This document shows, one piece after another, positions 38,474 to 48,433 of a DNA stretch of 64,000 bases (positions within the stretch are counted from its first letter, which is position 1; every line of letters starts with the position of its first letter). Position numbers and translations under genes: made by a program. Origin of the DNA: Aureococcus anophagefferens (lineage: Eukaryota; Sar; Pelagophyceae; Pelagomonadales; Pelagomonadaceae); assembly GCF_000186865.1 (NCBI RefSeq), contig NW_008705577.1, positions 633,854 through 697,853 on the forward strand, written 5' to 3'. Under the pieces are notes generated by a model. It was not told the DNA's origin and made no database searches. It saw only the letters and a list, made by a program, of their open reading frames with translations.

Positions 38474-41400
38474 TTAGCCCGGCGCGTAGTCGAGGTAGAA
38501 GCCCGTCTCGGGCAGGACGTGCTGGGGCCGGCACGCGGAGTCGGGCTCGAAGGCCGGCGCCGCGGTGTCGAGGCGCGACGCGGCGTAGCGCTGGAGCGCC
38601 GCGAAGGCGTCGGACGCCGGCGGCGGCGCGGCGCGCTCCGGGAGCACGGGCAGCGGGCCCGACGCCGTGTTGAAGACCGCGGGGACGCCGTGGCGGTCGA
38701 AGGCGGCGACGAGGCACGCGACCTTGTCGTCCGCGGCGTCCCAGTCGCGGTAGTCGACGTAGACGATGTCCCAGCCGACGAGGTCGAGGAGCCGCCGCTT
38801 GAGCTTGGACCGGCCCGTGAGCATCCACTTGGCGTTGGCGAAGTAGTGCACGGGCCCGTCGAACTCGACCGCGACCTTGAGCTCGGGCTTGGCCATGTCG
38901 AGGCTCAGGCCCGACCGCGCCTGGGCGGGACGAGAGAGATTCGACGTCGCTCCAACGCGGGTGTGCCGCGCGCGCGCGTTCCATGAAACGCATCCACGCG
39001 TCGAGACCGTTCCGAGAGATGATCGCTCGTCGAACCATCGGCCGAAACGAGCGGAACGCGGCCGAGAGCGGAGCCTTTGAAGTCGGGACGTTCGCGCGCT
39101 CGTCCCGCCCCGGACCGCGCCTCGAAGTACTCGTAGGAGTGGGCCCAGCCGAGGTGGTCGAGCGCCGCGCTCACCTCGAGCTGCGTGCGGCTCCCGAGCG
39201 CGCAGTCCGACGTCGTCAGCGCGGCCTGGAGCGCGCGCGCCCACTCGCCGTCGAGCGGCGGCACGGCGGCGACGGCGCCGTCGAGCGTGAGGCGCAGGTA
39301 GGCCTGCTGGAGCTGCGACTTGGCGACGTCGTCGAAGATCGCCGGCGTCCAGCCCCGGTCTAAAAGCACGAGCCAGAGCTCGCGGCACGGCGCCGCGTCG
39401 TCGAGGTTCGAGAACGACCAGACGAGGTTCGCGAGCTCCTGGCTGCTCAGGTCGTCGAGCACGGCCAGCGCCCGGTCCTTGAGGGCCTCGAAGAGGCCGC
39501 CGCGGTCCGTCTCGCCCACGGCCGCGAAGGCCCAGGCGACGTTCGCGACGTCGACGGGCAGCAGCTCGTCGACGATCGCGCCGCACGCGGCCGCGAGCGC
39601 GTCCATGAGCGCCGGCGCGTAGACGGCGGCCTTGGCGTAGGACCAGGCGAGCGTCGCGACCTTCTGCGGGTTCGCGAAGCCCCGGTCCAGCGCTCTCAGT
39701 CGCGGCGCCGCGTGGCGCGCCGCGGCCTCGAAGAGCGCGACGTGCTCCAAATCGTTCGACGCGAACGCCCAGAGCGTGTTCGTCACGTCCTGCGCGTTGT
39801 AGCGGCCCAACTTCGCCTGGGCCACGCGCGCGAGCTGGAGGAAGAGCACCTGGGCCCGCTCGACCAAATTCAGCTTCGCGTAGGCCCAGGCCAGGTTCGC
39901 GAGCTCCTGCGACTTGAAACCGTCGAGGAGCGGTTCCGCGACGCGCGCGAGCGCGTCGAAGAGGGCCGTGTCCCGCGACCCGGCGCGCGCGTAGGCCCAG
40001 GCGCAGTTGGCGATGTTCTGGGAGTTGAAGCCGCGGCCGCAGACTCGGACCGCCGCGCGGCTCAGCGCCGCGAACGCGGGCGTCGCAAAGTAGTCCGCGT
40101 CGGGCCCGTCCTCGAGGCGCCGCTTCACCTGGGACTTGTCGTCGCCGGCCGGCGCCACCGTGAGCCCGATCGTCGCCAGCGCCCAGGCGCTGTTGGCGAT
40201 GTCCTGGCCGCTCGGGCTCCACGCGGCCTCCTGGCGCACGATCTCGCCGCACATGGAACGGAAGAAGGCGTCGTGGCGCCGGTTCGCGAGCGCGAACGCG
40301 TAGAGCGTGTTGGAGCAGTTCTGGTTACTGAACTGGTCGATGATCGACGCCGCGAAGTCGCCGAGGACGCCGAAGAGCGCGTCGGAGCCCATGGCGACCT
40401 TGGCGAAGGACCACGCGACGTTCGACACGTTCTGCGCGCCGAAGGTCTCGGGCACGCCCTCGGCGACGAGGAAGGCGTCGACGGCGTCGAAGAGCCGGGC
40501 GTCGCGGATGTCGTTGGACGCGAAGGACCAGACCGTGTTGCTGATGTCCTGCGCGTTGCACGCGGGCAGCAGCGCGGCGACGCGCGGCGGCGCGCGCGAG
40601 AAGACGTCGGGCGCGTCGAAGCCGGACACCGTGAGCGCGTGGAGCAGGCTCGCCAGGTTCTGGGGGCTGAAGCCGTCGAGGGAGCAGGGGCCGTCGCCCG
40701 CCGCGACGTCGCAGATCTTGCGGAGGCAGTCGAAGTAGGCGACCTTCTCGTCGCCGTCGTGGACCTCGGGCCCCTCCGTGAGCCGCTTCGCGAGGGACCA
40801 GGCGACGTTGCTCAGGTTCTGCGGGTTGAAGACGCCGATGACGTCGTCGCGGGCCACGCGCGCGGCGATGGCCCGGAAGAGGCGCGCGTCGTAGTAGCCG
40901 ACCTTGGCGAAGGCCCAGCCCGTGTTGCTCAGGTTCTGCGGGTTGAAGACGTCGAGCTGGCGCACCGACGCGGCCGCGACGCCGTCGAAGAGCTCCGGCA
41001 CGACGACGCCCGCCGTCGCGAAGGCCCAGGCCGTGTTCGTCAGGTTCTGCGGGTTGAAGTCGCCGAGCTTCGCGAGCGCCGCGCGCGCGATGGCCCGGAG
41101 GAAGGGCTCCTGCGACTCCGCGCCGCACTTGGCGTAGGCCCAGACCGTGTTCGCGAGCTCCTGGGCGTTGTACTCGCCGAGGCGCCGCTCGCCCTCGGCG
41201 GCGACGTGCGCCATGAGCTCCGGCGCGCGGAGGCCCATCGTCGCGAAGGCCCAGACCGTGTTCGAGAGGCCCTGGCTCGTGAAGCTCCCGAGCTCGCGCT
41301 GCGCCGCACCGGGCAGGCGCCGGAGCGTCGCGAGGCAGTCCGCGTCGTCGCTCACCTCCGCCGTCGCGTAGGCCCAGCTCAGGTTCGCGACGTCCTGCGC

Positions 41401-42852
41401 GTTGAACTCGCCGAGCCGCGGCCCGCACGCGGTCGCGATCGCCGCGTACGCGCGCGCGTCCGTGACCTTCATCTTGCCGAGGCTGTAGGCCGTGTTGACG
41501 AGGTGGCGCGTCGTGAAGACGCCCGGCCGCGCGCCAATCTTGCCCGCGACGGACGCCACGAGCGCCTCGACGAGCGGCTCGCCGCCGCCCCGGCCGAGCC
41601 GCAGGCCCGCCTTGCTCAGCCGGTGGAGCGCCGTGACCTGGTTGAACGTGTTGAGCCGCGCCGGGCCCTCGCGCTCGACGAGCGCCAAAATGTCGGCGAC
41701 GGTCTTGCACTTGCGCAGGAGCAGCGTGTTCACCTCCTTGTCGCGCGCGGAGGGCGCCTCGTCGCCGCAGCTCAGGCCGGACGCCGCGCCCCGGCCCCGG
41801 CCCTTGCCGAAGGGCCCGCCGCGGCCGCCCCTGCCCTTGCCGCCGCCGCACTCGACGCCCTTGCCCTTGCCGCCGTCGAAGCCGCCCTTGCCCTTGCCGC
41901 CGTCGAAGCCGCCCTTGCCCTTGCCGCCGTCGAAGCCGCCCTTGCCGCCGCCGTCCCAGGCGCCCTTGCCCTTGCCGCCGTCGAAGCCGCCCTTGCCGCC
42001 GCCGTCCCAGCCGCCCTCGCCGCCGCCGTCCCAGCAGGCGCCCTTGCCGCCGCCGTCGAAGCCGCCCTGGCCGCCGCCGTCGAAGCCGCCCTGGCCGCCG
42101 CCGTCCCAGCCGCCCTTGCCGCCGCCGAATCCGCCTTTCCCGCCGCCGAAGCCCTTGCCGCCGCCGAAGCCTTTGCCGCCAAAGCCCATCCCTTTCCCGC
42201 CGTCGAATAGATTGCCGTCGAAGCCCTTGCCGCCGCCGAAGCCCTTGCCGCCGCCGAAGCCCTTGCCGCCGTCGAAGCCCTTGCCGCCGTCGAAGCCCTT
42301 GCCGCCGTCGAAGCCGTTGAAGCCGCGGCCGCGGCCGAAGCCGTCGTTGCCGCGGCCGCGGCCGCGGCCTCCGCCGCCGTCGAAGGGCGGCGGCGCGTAG
42401 CCGCCCCAGCCGCCCGGCGGCATCGCGCACTCGCCGCCCGGGAATGCGGCGCCCTTGCCATCCGGGAACGACGGCGCCGCTGGCGGCTCGTAGCCGCCCC
42501 AGCCCCCCGGCGGCATGCCATGACCGTTCGGCGGCCGCGGCGGCGACGGCGCCCGCGGCTGCGGCGGCTGCGGCGGCGGCCGCGGCGGTTGCGGTTGCGG
42601 CTGCGCCGGCGGTTGCGGCGGCGGCGGTTGCTGCTTGCTGCTGCGCTGCTCGGGCGAGGCGCCTCGCCGAGAGCTGGGTTGCTGCTTGCTGCTGCGCTGC
42701 TCGGGCGGGTTGCCTCGCCGAGACTTGTGCTGCTGCGTTTTTTTCGGCGGCTCTTCGATGCCGTAGCCGCCGCGCGCGCGCCAGCGCGACACAGCAGGAG
42801 ACGGCGATCGCGACCCGCTCCGAGCCCGCTTGCCGGAATAAGACGAGCTCAT
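38474..42852 (-). CDS. RAP-domain helical-repeat protein, probable organellar RNA-binding factor (one introner intron)
   Basis: Exons 42852-39121 and 38920-38474 give 1392 residues. The first 350 residues are low complexity: basic, then Pro/Gln, then more than 20 GGKGF/GGKGGFD units. From about 385 on, some fifteen repeats of roughly 38 residues have the pattern LGEFNAQDVANLSWAYAT or FNPQNLSNTAWAFAK, as in FASTK/OPR-type RNA-binding proteins. The end is a RAP domain (LKVAVEFDGPVHYFANAKWMLTGRSKLKRR, in two blocks, then LVGWDIVYVDYRDWD). Such proteins act on specific mitochondrial or plastid transcripts; the expected targeting peptide is not obvious before the low-complexity region. The intron lies immediately before the RAP domain. 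Confidence 0.87.
38921..39120 (-). mobile_element. Introner element, family A (element 38921-39112, GC-AG intron of 200 nt)
   Basis: Terminal repeats are CTGGGCGGGACGAG and, inverted, CTCGTCCCGCCCCG. The duplication GACCGCGC is perfect (38913-38920 and 39113-39120). On the gene strand the intron begins GCGCGGTC and ends CCGCCCAG; only the GC donor restores FEARSGLSLD, while the nearby GT donor makes an early stop. The element has gained G/C at many sites compared with the copy at 9434. Confidence 0.92.
41830..42330 (-). repeat. Coding repeat GGKGF/GGKGKGGFD in the RAP protein
   Basis: Units of 15-24 bases (for example CCGTCGAAGCCCTTGCCG on the plus strand) are repeated more than 20 times and code Gly/Lys/Phe-rich peptides. 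Near-identical neighbours suggest recent expansion. The region is likely disordered and may bind RNA. Confidence 0.85.
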
Positions 42853-42976
42853 GCTGTCAGGCGAGGGTCAACGTCAACATTGAAATTCTCAACTCCTTGG
42901 CTCGAAGGGACGGACGGCAGCCCAATCGCGACGGAGGAGCCGAGCTCCTCTGACTCTGGTGCTTCCCCCCTGGTGC
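42853..42976. promoter_or_regulatory. Compact divergent promoter of the RAP-protein and CLC genes
   Basis: Only 124 bp separate the two starts. AT-richer sequence (42870-42900, AACATTGAAATTCTCAACTC) is near the RAP start. Confidence 0.5.
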
Positions 42977-45900
42977 ATGCGCACGGCGTCGGCGTCGTCT
43001 GCGCGCGGCGACTTGGCGCTCATGAGCGTCGGCGCGTCGCTCAACGGCGACGAGCTCACCGAGGGGCTGCTCGCTGCGGACGGGCGCGGGCGGGGCCCCG
43101 CGGCGCCGCCGGGCCGGCGGCGGTCGGCGTCGGAGAGCTTCCCGGAGCGCTTGCCGTCGCGGGACGGTAGCGTGGGCACGAGCGTCGGCGCCTGGGCGGC
43201 GGGCTTCGCGCGGCGCGGGTCGCTGGACCCCTTCGCGCGGGAGGTCGTCGACGGGGAGCGCGCGGCCGCGCGGCGCGCCGCGCTCGGCGGGTCGAGCCGG
43301 GACCTCGCGGGCCTCGGCGACGTCGAGGGCGCGGCGCCCGCGGCGCCGCCCGGGAGCCCCGCGGCGCCGCCGAAGTCGCGGACGGAGGTGCAGCTGCTGT
43401 CGTCGTTCGAGGCCCTCGACTACGGGCCGTCGATGTCCGCGTACCGGCGCGCGCGGCGCCGCGACCGGCGGCGCGCCGAGGGGGACGCCCTCGTCGCCTT
43501 CGCGACCCTGCTGGCCGTCGGGTGCATCGTCGGCACCTGCGGCTTCTGCGTCGCGCGCGGGACGACGTCCTTCCAGGCGCGGCGCTGCGCGGAAATCGAC
43601 CGCCGGGTTTCGGGACGTCCCGACCAAACTTTGAAATTCTTTCGCTCGGTCACATCGAAGTCGATTCGGCTCATTTTTGGACGAATCGAGTGCTCTCGTC
43701 GAGTTCTCGAAGCACATCGGAGATTCTTTTGTGAAAACGTTCGAATACGCGAACATTGAAGTCGGATTCCGCGCAGGCGCGGCGCCTCGAGCTCGCGCGC
43801 TACGGCCCGTCGGGCGCGGTGACGCCGGGCGGCGTCGCCCGCGTGCTCGCCGCGTCCGCGGGCCTCGCCGTCGCGTCGGCGCTGCTCGTCGTCGGCGTCG
43901 AGGCCGCGGCCGCGGGCTCGGGCATCCCGGAGGCCAAGGCGTACCTCAACGGCGTCAACTACAGCCGCTACCTCGCGCTGCGCTGCGGCGCGGTCAAGGC
44001 CGTCGCCGTCGTCCTGTCCGTGGCGTCGGGCCTCGTCGTCGGGCGCGAGGGGCCCCTGATCCACGTCGGCGCGGTCGTCGGCAACGCGCTCGCGACGTGG
44101 CCCGGCGCGAACCGGCTCGCGCGGCTCCGCGGCGTGAATTGGACCTGGCAGCACCGCTTCCGCCACGACGCCTGGAAGCGCGAGTTCGTCGCCTGCGGCG
44201 CGGCCGCGGGCGTCGCCGCGGCCTTCGGGAGCCCCATCGGCGGCGTCGCGTTCGCGCTCGAGGAGGCGACGACGTTCTGGGACGCGGCGCTGACCGCGCG
44301 GGCCTTCGCGGCGACGGGCGCGGCGACGGCGACGCTCTGGACCTTCGAGGCGAAGTTCCCGCTGGGCGACGTCGACGACGGCCGGCGCCGCGTGCGGTCG
44401 TCCTTCTGGCGGCTGCTCAAGTTCGGCAGCTTCGGCGACCAGCCCGCGTACGACCTGCGGGATTTGCCCTTGATGGTCCTGGGCCTCGGCGTGCTCGGCG
44501 GCGTCGTCGGCGCGGCGTTCTGCCACTGCAACGTGCGCCTGTCGCGGTGGCGGCGCCGCCGCGTGCTCGGGCGGCCCGCGCGGCGCGTCGCGGAGGTCGG
44601 CGCCGCGGCGCTGCTCACCGCGGGCGTCATGGCGGCCCTGCCGGCGCTCGTCGGGAGCTGCCGCGCCGCGACGCCCCAGTGGGCCTGCAGCGCGACGGAG
44701 AACGGCCACTACTGCGGCGACTACTACGGCCGCGGCGCGCGCGGCGGCGCCGGCGGCAACGCGACCGCGTGCGCCTACGAGTGCTGGGACCGGTCGACCT
44801 ACGAGCGCGGCGGCTGCGGCGAGGGCTTCTTCGACGCGGCGGCGACGCTGTCCATGCGGCCGAGCGACGGTGCGATCCAGGGCAGGACAAGAGAGCGAAA
44901 TTCTCAACTTCAAAAGGCTCCGATCTCGGCCGATTTCCACTCGTTTCGGCTGATCTTTGGACAAGCGATCATCCCTTGGAGCGGTCTCGAAGCGTGGATG
45001 CTTGTTCCGGAACGCGCGCGCGCGGAACACTCACGTTGAAGCGACATTGAATCTCTCTTGTCCTGCCCAGGCGCGATCGCGGCGCTCTTCCACGACGACG
45101 ACGTCGCCTTCGGCGCCGCGGCGCTCGCCGCGTACGCGGCCGCGGCGTTCGCTCTCGCGGCGCTGACCTACGGCGTCGCGGTGCCCTCGGGGCTCTTCGT
45201 GCCGTCGATCCTCATCGGCGGCGCCCTGGGCCGCCTCGCGGGCGAAGCCTACCGGGCCCTGGACCTCGTGCCCGGCGGCGTCCACGTGCGGCCGGGCGTC
45301 TGGGCCGTCTGCGGCGCCGCGGCCGTGCTCGCGGGCGTCCGCGCGGAAATCGACCGCCGGTTCGGGACGTCCCGACCAAACTTCAGAATTCTCTAGCTCG
45401 GTCAAATCGAAGTCGATTCGGCTGACTTTTGGACGAATCGATTGCTCTCGTCGAGTTCTCGAAGCACGGCCGAAGAGCTTGCGTCGAAACTGTCGCATAT
45501 GCTCACATTGAAGTCGGGTCGAAGATTTGAATTCCGCGCAGGCGGGCGTCACGCGGCTCACGATGACGATCACGGTCATCGTCTTCGAGACGACGGGCCT
45601 CAGCGACCTCGCGCCGCCGCTCATGGGCGTCGTCTGCGTCGCCAAGACGCTGGCGGACGCGCTCGGCGGGCCGCGGTCCATCTACGACGCGCACGTCGCG
45701 CTCAAGTGCATCCCCTACCTCGACGACGAGTCCAACGGCGACGACGGCGACGCGGTCGTCGGCGACGTCATGGCGACGGCCGTGCGCTGCGTGCCCGACG
45801 TCGCGCCCCACGCCGCGGCGCTGTCCTGCCTCGAGGACACGCGGCACAACGCGTTCCCCGTGCTCGCGGCCGGCGACGGCGCGTTCGTCGGGCTCGTGTC

Positions 45901-46282
45901 GCGGCGCGAGCTCGCGGCGCTGCTGGCCCACGTCGCGGCCCTCGCGGCCGACCCGCGCCGGCCCCGGGGCCCCGCGGGGCCCGCGCCGGCCGACGCGTTC
46001 TCCTCGTCGCTCCAGAGCCGCGTCGCGCCGCTCCCGCCGCGCGCGGTCGCCGCGCTCGAGGCCGCGGCGCCCCCGCTGGACCGCCTCGACCTCCGGCCCT
46101 ACGTCGACGTCGCGCCCGTGACCGTGCCGCCCCACTGCCCCGTGCCCCGCGCCTTCCGCATCTTCAAGGCCCTCGGCGTGCGCCACCTGCCCGTGCTCGA
46201 CCCCCGGACCGGCGCCGTCGTCGGCATCCTCACGCGCAAGGACCTCCTCCTCGCCCACGGCGACGACCGGGGGAGCTCCTAA
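42977..46282 (+). CDS. CLC-family chloride channel/exchanger with CBS domains (three introner introns)
   Basis: Exons 42977-43576, 43777-44869, 45071-45330 and 45542-46282 code 897 residues. After a 150-residue Ser/Arg/Pro-rich cytoplasmic region come the CLC motifs: AAGSGIPEAKAYLNGVNY (anion site, Ser form typical of chloride rather than nitrate), VVGREGPLIHVGA with the gating Glu, AFGSPIGGVAFALEEA, GVAVPSGLFVPSILIGGALGR, and GAAAVLAGVTRLTMT then VIVFETTG. A Cys-rich extracellular loop (about 470-520) is long for the family. Two CBS domains close the protein (VVGDVMATAVRCVP and VPRAFRIFKALGVRHLPVLD). Each splice junction rebuilds a conserved motif exactly. ATG 43022 is an alternative start. 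Confidence 0.95.
43577..43776 (+). mobile_element. Introner element, family B, first in CLC (element 43585-43776, GC-AG intron of 200 nt)
   Basis: Terminal repeats CTGCGCGGAAATC and, inverted, GATTCCGCGCAG. Perfect duplication GCGCGGCG (43577-43584 and 43777-43784). The donor is GC of the first copy, after CAG; the acceptor is the element's CGCGCAG. Removal gives TTSFQARRLELARYG. Subfamily B1 (TTCGGGACGTCCCGACCAAA near the left end). Confidence 0.93.
44870..45070 (+). mobile_element. Introner element, family A, second in CLC (element 44878-45070, GT-AG intron of 201 nt)
   Basis: Terminal repeats GGGCAGGACAAGAGAG and CTCTCTTGTCCTGCCC are perfect over 16 bases. The duplication is GTGCGATC (44870-44877) against GCGCGATC (45071-45078): the single difference turns the upstream GC into GT, exactly at the donor. 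Removal gives MRPSDGAIAALFHDDD. On the gene strand it has the same direction as the two other family A copies. Confidence 0.94.
45331..45541 (+). mobile_element. Introner element, family B, third in CLC (element 45339-45541, GC-AG intron of 211 nt)
   Basis: Terminal repeats CCGCGCGGAAATC and, inverted, GAATTCCGCGCAG. Perfect duplication GCGGGCGT (45331-45338 and 45542-45549). The donor is GC after CTC, the acceptor CGCGCAG. Removal gives GAAAVLAGVTRLTMT, the expected CLC motif. Subfamily B1, same direction as the first CLC copy. Confidence 0.94.
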
Positions 46283-46501
46283 CGCGGCGCGGCGGCGACT
46301 CCGGCGCGAGCGCGCGAGGGCAGGCGGGAAGACCTCGTAGCCCCATCGTCCAGGAAGGCGTCGAGGACGTCGTCGGGGAAGTCCTCCCGGCCGGAAGGCG
46401 CCCTGTTCGCTCGCCCTAATTCTCGCCCTTCACAAAATTCCCAGTGGCAGAAATTGCGAGCTAAACCTAACGCCCTGAAACGCCCTAAACCTCGCTCGGC
46501 C

Positions 46502-47608
46502 ATGTTCCGCGCTATCCTCGACCAAGCGGCGGCGCTCCCCGGCGGCGATCCCTCGTCGAACGCCTCGCCGGCGGCGCGCGACCCCCCCGCCGGGACGGCC
46601 CCGCCACCGGTCGCCATCCCCCTCCATCTCCTCGGCGCGCCCCGCGGCGGAGGCGTTCGAACTGCGGCGGACGAGGAGGCGGGCGCGCGCGCGTCCCCCG
46701 CGTCGCCGCTGCGGCGCCGCCGCGCGCCGCCGCGCGCGCGGCCGACGGTCCGCGACGTCGTCCCGCTCCCGGGCCAGAGCATCGACGAGGCCCTCGAGGA
46801 GGCGGAGCTCCGCTACATCGAGGACTTCCCGGAGGAGTTCCAGGACGACGAGCGGGCGCCCGCCGCCGTCGACGCCCCGCGGCCGGAGCGCGCGGCGCCG
46901 CGCTCGAAGCCCGACGCCGACGGGGCCGCGCCGCCGGCCGCGGAGCCGCTCGCCGGGGCGTCGCCCCCGCGACGGCGCCGGCGCCAGGCGGTCCCGCCAC
47001 TGGCGCCGGCCGCCGCGCCGCCGCCACCGACCGGCGGCGGCGCGCCGCGCGTCGAGGACGAGGACCGCGAGCGCGTCCCGCTCGGGCCGCGCGCCGCGCG
47101 GCTCGCGGCCGCGGAGCGCCGGACCCGCGAGCTCGAGGGCCGCGCCGCGGCGAGCGCGCCGTCGCGCGGCGTCGAGCGCGGCGCCGGCAAGTACCAGAGC
47201 CGCCTCCTCGGCGACCGCCGCGACGCCGCCAAGTTCGACCGGCCGCCCGACGAACGCGCCGCGCCGCCGCCGGCCGCGCGCGCGGACGGCGCCCCGGAGC
47301 CGGGATGGGACCGGCCCCTGAACCCGCGCCAGGTCGCGCGGATCCGCAAGCGGCGCCGCGACCTCGACGTCCTGCGCTCCGTCGGCCGGCTCCCCGCGTG
47401 GCTCGACCCGCGCGAGGGCCGCCGCGTCGCGAAGCCCAAGACCGAGAGCCGCCAGAGGCACGCGAGCTCGCGGCCGCGGACTGAGAAGGGCGTCTTCATG
47501 ACCCGGGCGCAGCTCGACGCCGAGGGCTACGCCCGGGACCCCGCCACGGGAGACTGGTCCAAGCGCGGCCCCGCCGTGCGCGTCGATACGACCACCCGCC
47601 CCTCTTAG
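46502..47608 (+). CDS. Arg/Pro/Ala-rich protein of unknown function
   Basis: The ATG at 46502 gives 368 residues. Residues 5-75 are low complexity. A conserved-looking acidic helix (LPGQSIDEALEEAELRYIEDFPEEFQ, in two blocks, about 95-120) follows an Arg-rich segment. Near 285-310 there is a basic helix (NPRQVARIRKRRRDLDVLRS), then KGVFMTRAQLDAEGYARDPATGDWSKRGPA at the C-terminus, the best candidate for a functional motif. The strongly basic content suggests a nucleic-acid or chromatin partner, but I do not recognise the family. The DNA before the start (46420-46500) is AT-rich and leader-like. Confidence 0.55.
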   Translation: MFRAILDQAAALPGGDPSSNASPAARDPPAGTAPPPVAIPLHLLGAPRGGGVRTAADEEAGARASPASPLRRRRAPPRARPTVRDVVPLPGQSIDEALEEAELRYIEDFPEEFQDDERAPAAVDAPRPERAAPRSKPDADGAAPPAAEPLAGASPPRRRRRQAVPPLAPAAAPPPPTGGGAPRVEDEDRERVPLGPRAARLAAAERRTRELEGRAAASAPSRGVERGAGKYQSRLLGDRRDAAKFDRPPDERAAPPPAARADGAPEPGWDRPLNPRQVARIRKRRRDLDVLRSVGRLPAWLDPREGRRVAKPKTESRQRHASSRPRTEKGVFMTRAQLDAEGYARDPATGDWSKRGPAVRVDTTTRPS

Positions 47609-48433
47609 TCGGTGTTTTTATTGTACCCAACGCGACGGAGGTGTTCGGAGTCGACGTGAACCGCCCCGGAGCGCCCCCTGCGCCATCGTGCGACACTGGC
47701 AACACACGATGCCGACGGCCGCGTGCGCGCGTTCACCGCGGATGGCCTCCCCTAACTTACAAAGGTGACGTGTTTCTTCCTGAATACAACTCTAAGCGCA
47801 GGACTCCCGGGAGGAAGCCCAAGCTTCTCAGGTAGGGTTACATCTGTTGAACTGCAAGGAGGCCTGCAAGGAAGCCTCAAGGAGAGCCCTAAGGAGGCCC
47901 AGGCGGCTCGCCGGTCGAGGTGTGGCCAGGTGGACACAAGGCCGGCGAGCTCGAGCCGAGCCGAGTTGCGAACTCACTCATCATCTGCTCTCCTACGCGC
48001 GCTCCTGCTTCACACGACCCCATCCTCACAGCGCCGCCCCGCGTCCCGTCATGATGTCTCATAACCCCTCTCCTCGAACGTCGTGCGAAAAATTGAGCGC
48101 TCGCGACGGGTTTCGTCCCAAAACGGGCGACCCGGCGCCCGGGCGGCGGGCGAGTCAAACGGCTCCGCTACGTCTTCGAGTCCTCGGTGCACGCCGAGCG
48201 CATCCAAGCCCGGCCTCCCACCTCGCGGCCCGCCGGCGGCGTGGTCCGCGGCGGGTACCCGGAGCGTGGCGCCGTCGATGGCGGCCTCCGGGTCCAAGGG
48301 GCCGAACGCGCCGGCTCCCGGCCGTCGGCGGACGTGCCTGGAAGGTCTTCACCCCCTGATTCGCGCGCCTCGTCCGTCGATCGTCGCCGCGGAACCGCGT
48401 CGATTCCCCCGCAGGCACGATAAAGATTCAACC
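47609..48433. other. Intergenic, 825 bp, no gene recognised
   Basis: The longest gene-free stretch in the window. It is less GC-rich in 47610-47880 and contains an imperfect 11-12-bp periodicity of AAGGAGGCC/AAGGAAGCC/AAGGAGAGCC at about 47852-47905. Short open frames on both strands show no coding character. It contains the promoter of the sulfotransferase-like gene. Confidence 0.45.

Noticed and set aside
39113..39120. GT donor inside the duplication at the RAP-gene introner
   Set aside because: It gives a frame that stops within a few codons; the GC donor restores the protein before the RAP domain.
41830..42330. Minisatellite independent of genes
   Set aside because: The repeat is in frame in the RAP protein and codes Gly/Lys/Phe units.
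47765..48359. Short overlapping frames in the largest spacer
   Set aside because: No codon bias like the real genes, and they overlap one another in several frames.
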